Source: Apilactobacillus waqarii (GTDB lineage Bacteria > Bacillota > Bacilli > Lactobacillales > Lactobacillaceae). From it: a stretch of 64,000 nucleotides of DNA. A program made the translations under genes and the position numbers. The notes beneath the pieces are model-generated. The model was given only the letters and a program-made list of their open reading frames with translations, was not told where the DNA came from and ran no database searches. The stretch lies in contig NZ_JAHQYH010000004.1 of the NCBI RefSeq assembly GCF_019061205.1, positions 1 through 64,000 on the forward strand, written 5' to 3'. Shown here one piece after another: positions 63,084 through 64,000 of this stretch (positions are counted from its first letter, which is position 1; each line of letters opens with the position of its first letter).

Positions 63084-64000
63084 TTACTTTTCTTTAATTA
63101 CAACTACACCTAGTTCATTTGGTGAGTCACTATAAATGGCACTTTCCATAATCTTGATACGATCTTGGCGGTTTAATACCTTCAATCGACAAAATGTTGG
63201 TGAAGTCAAAGTGGCCTTGTAGAAGTCATCTTCAGTACTTACTTTGAAGTTGTTAACCTCAACGATTAAATCACCCATTTCAACACCCATCTTTTCAGCT
63301 GGGGTGTCTTTTCTAACGGCAATTACCCTTAGGCCATTAACTGCGTCTGAGAACCATTTAGCCTTATTGTTATCCTTACGCTTAGTTCTGATTAAAACTA
63401 ATAGGTATAATACTGCCATCACAGCCATTGAAATCAATTCAATGTTATCGACACCATTTAGTAGGTAAGTTGCAACAACTAGAATAATACCCAAACATGT
63501 TAACCATAACAATCGATTTGATAACTTTTTGAAAAATTCTTTTGGCATTGATTTGAAAATGGTAAATCTAATTCCAATCAATACAGGTAGGATAAAGATT
63601 GTAAATTCGTGTTGACCCATTGAAAATACTGGCCACCAACTAATCAATGTATGAATTTGATCACCTGGAATTAATACGGCAATTGGTAGGACCGCAAATT
63701 CCTTGTTTAAATAACCGGCAACCTTGTTACCGCGTTGGTTTTTAAAAATCTTTGGTGATTGATAGTTTCCTAAGAACATATTCATGTACAATGCAGAAAC
63801 AAAAAATACTGTCACTAATAGCAATAATGCATTTGATAGTGAAGTAGATGATGTGTTGATACCTTCTGTGTTAATATACGTAAACAAGTCGAATTTATAC
63901 GTTACAAATGTCAAAGCAGTCGCAATTACTATGTTTAACACTGTAAAGAATTGACCTGGAATAATAATCAAGTTAATTAGTATCAACGCTTCATAGATAA
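63084..64000 (-). CDS. MinJ-like PDZ-domain membrane protein, 5' part outside window
   Basis: At least 305 residues; the frame has no stop up to the window edge, so the start lies beyond 64000 and the TTG at 63986 is not taken as start. Several membrane helices occupy about the first 200 residues seen, and a cytoplasmic PDZ domain ends the protein (GLRVIAVRKDTPAEKMGVEMGDLIVEVN-like region, then VSTEDDFYKATL). The layout fits MinJ-type division-site proteins or related PDZ proteins found near uvrB in lactobacilli. Role in division is inferred. Confidence 0.75.
   Translation of the reverse strand, partial: IYEALILINLIIIPGQFFTVLNIVIATALTFVTYKFDLFTYINTEGINTSSTSLSNALLLLVTVFFVSALYMNMFLGNYQSPKIFKNQRGNKVAGYLNKEFAVLPIAVLIPGDQIHTLISWWPVFSMGQHEFTIFILPVLIGIRFTIFKSMPKEFFKKLSNRLLWLTCLGIILVVATYLLNGVDNIELISMAVMAVLYLLVLIRTKRKDNNKAKWFSDAVNGLRVIAVRKDTPAEKMGVEMGDLIVEVNNFKVSTEDDFYKATLTSPTFCRLKVLNRQDRIKIMESAIYSDSPNELGVVVIKEK

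Overview
The window is a low-GC Gram-positive chromosome segment that reads as Lactobacillaceae. The evidence is AGGAGG-type ribosome sites with frequent TTG starts, secreted wall hydrolases with SH3-like repeats, hprK beside lgt, gpsA, galU and trxB, and the block uvrBA - yvcK - whiA - clpP - gap-pgk-tpi-eno - secG - rnr - smpB. The genus is not proven. The lack of cggR next to gap and of rapZ next to yvcK would suit a reduced, heterofermentative (for example fructophilic) lineage, but that is inference. No phage, insertion sequence, CRISPR array or restriction system was seen.

Layout. 1-10.6 kb is a mixed accessory region: a C39-like protein that appears to lack catalytic residues, tmRNA (ssrA), a secreted GH20-like hexosaminidase, two unknown genes, a histidine phosphatase, the serC-serA serine operon behind a leader-peptide attenuator, a CAP-domain secreted protein, a GH25 lysozyme and a quinone reductase. 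10.8-24 kb holds a tautomerase, asnS behind a T-box, several transporters (GlcU-like, CorA, MFS, ArsB/NhaD-type, Kup), an SDR dehydrogenase and an aminotransferase. 24-33 kb is envelope biology: TagH, a GH73 autolysin, a 40-residue basic protein missed by length cut-offs, glmS, and the cdaA-cdaR-glmM c-di-AMP operon. 33-44.6 kb holds a Na+/H+ antiporter, murB, an exonuclease, the ung-pta-tsaE-GNAT operon, smpB-rnr, secG and a ClC channel. 44.7-49.5 kb is lower glycolysis in separate units. 49.7-57.4 kb is tRNA-Arg, clpP with a CtsR box, whiA-yvcK and uvrBA. 57.6-64 kb is trxB, galU, gpsA, lgt, hprK, two small membrane proteins and the 3' part of a PDZ membrane protein.

How they work together. 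tmRNA, SmpB and RNase R make up ribosome rescue. GlmS, GlmM and MurB feed peptidoglycan precursors, while GH73, GH25 and CAP proteins remodel the wall. CdaA makes c-di-AMP; Kup, the antiporter and the ClC channel with its C-terminal RCK-type domain are plausible downstream ion systems (inference).

The strongest new signal is upstream of serC. A promoter, a strong ribosome site, a 21-codon leader ORF with Ser-Ser-Trp-Ser, and RNA segments that can form 1:2, 2:3 and 3:4 pairings look like a classical ribosome-stalling attenuator for serine synthesis.
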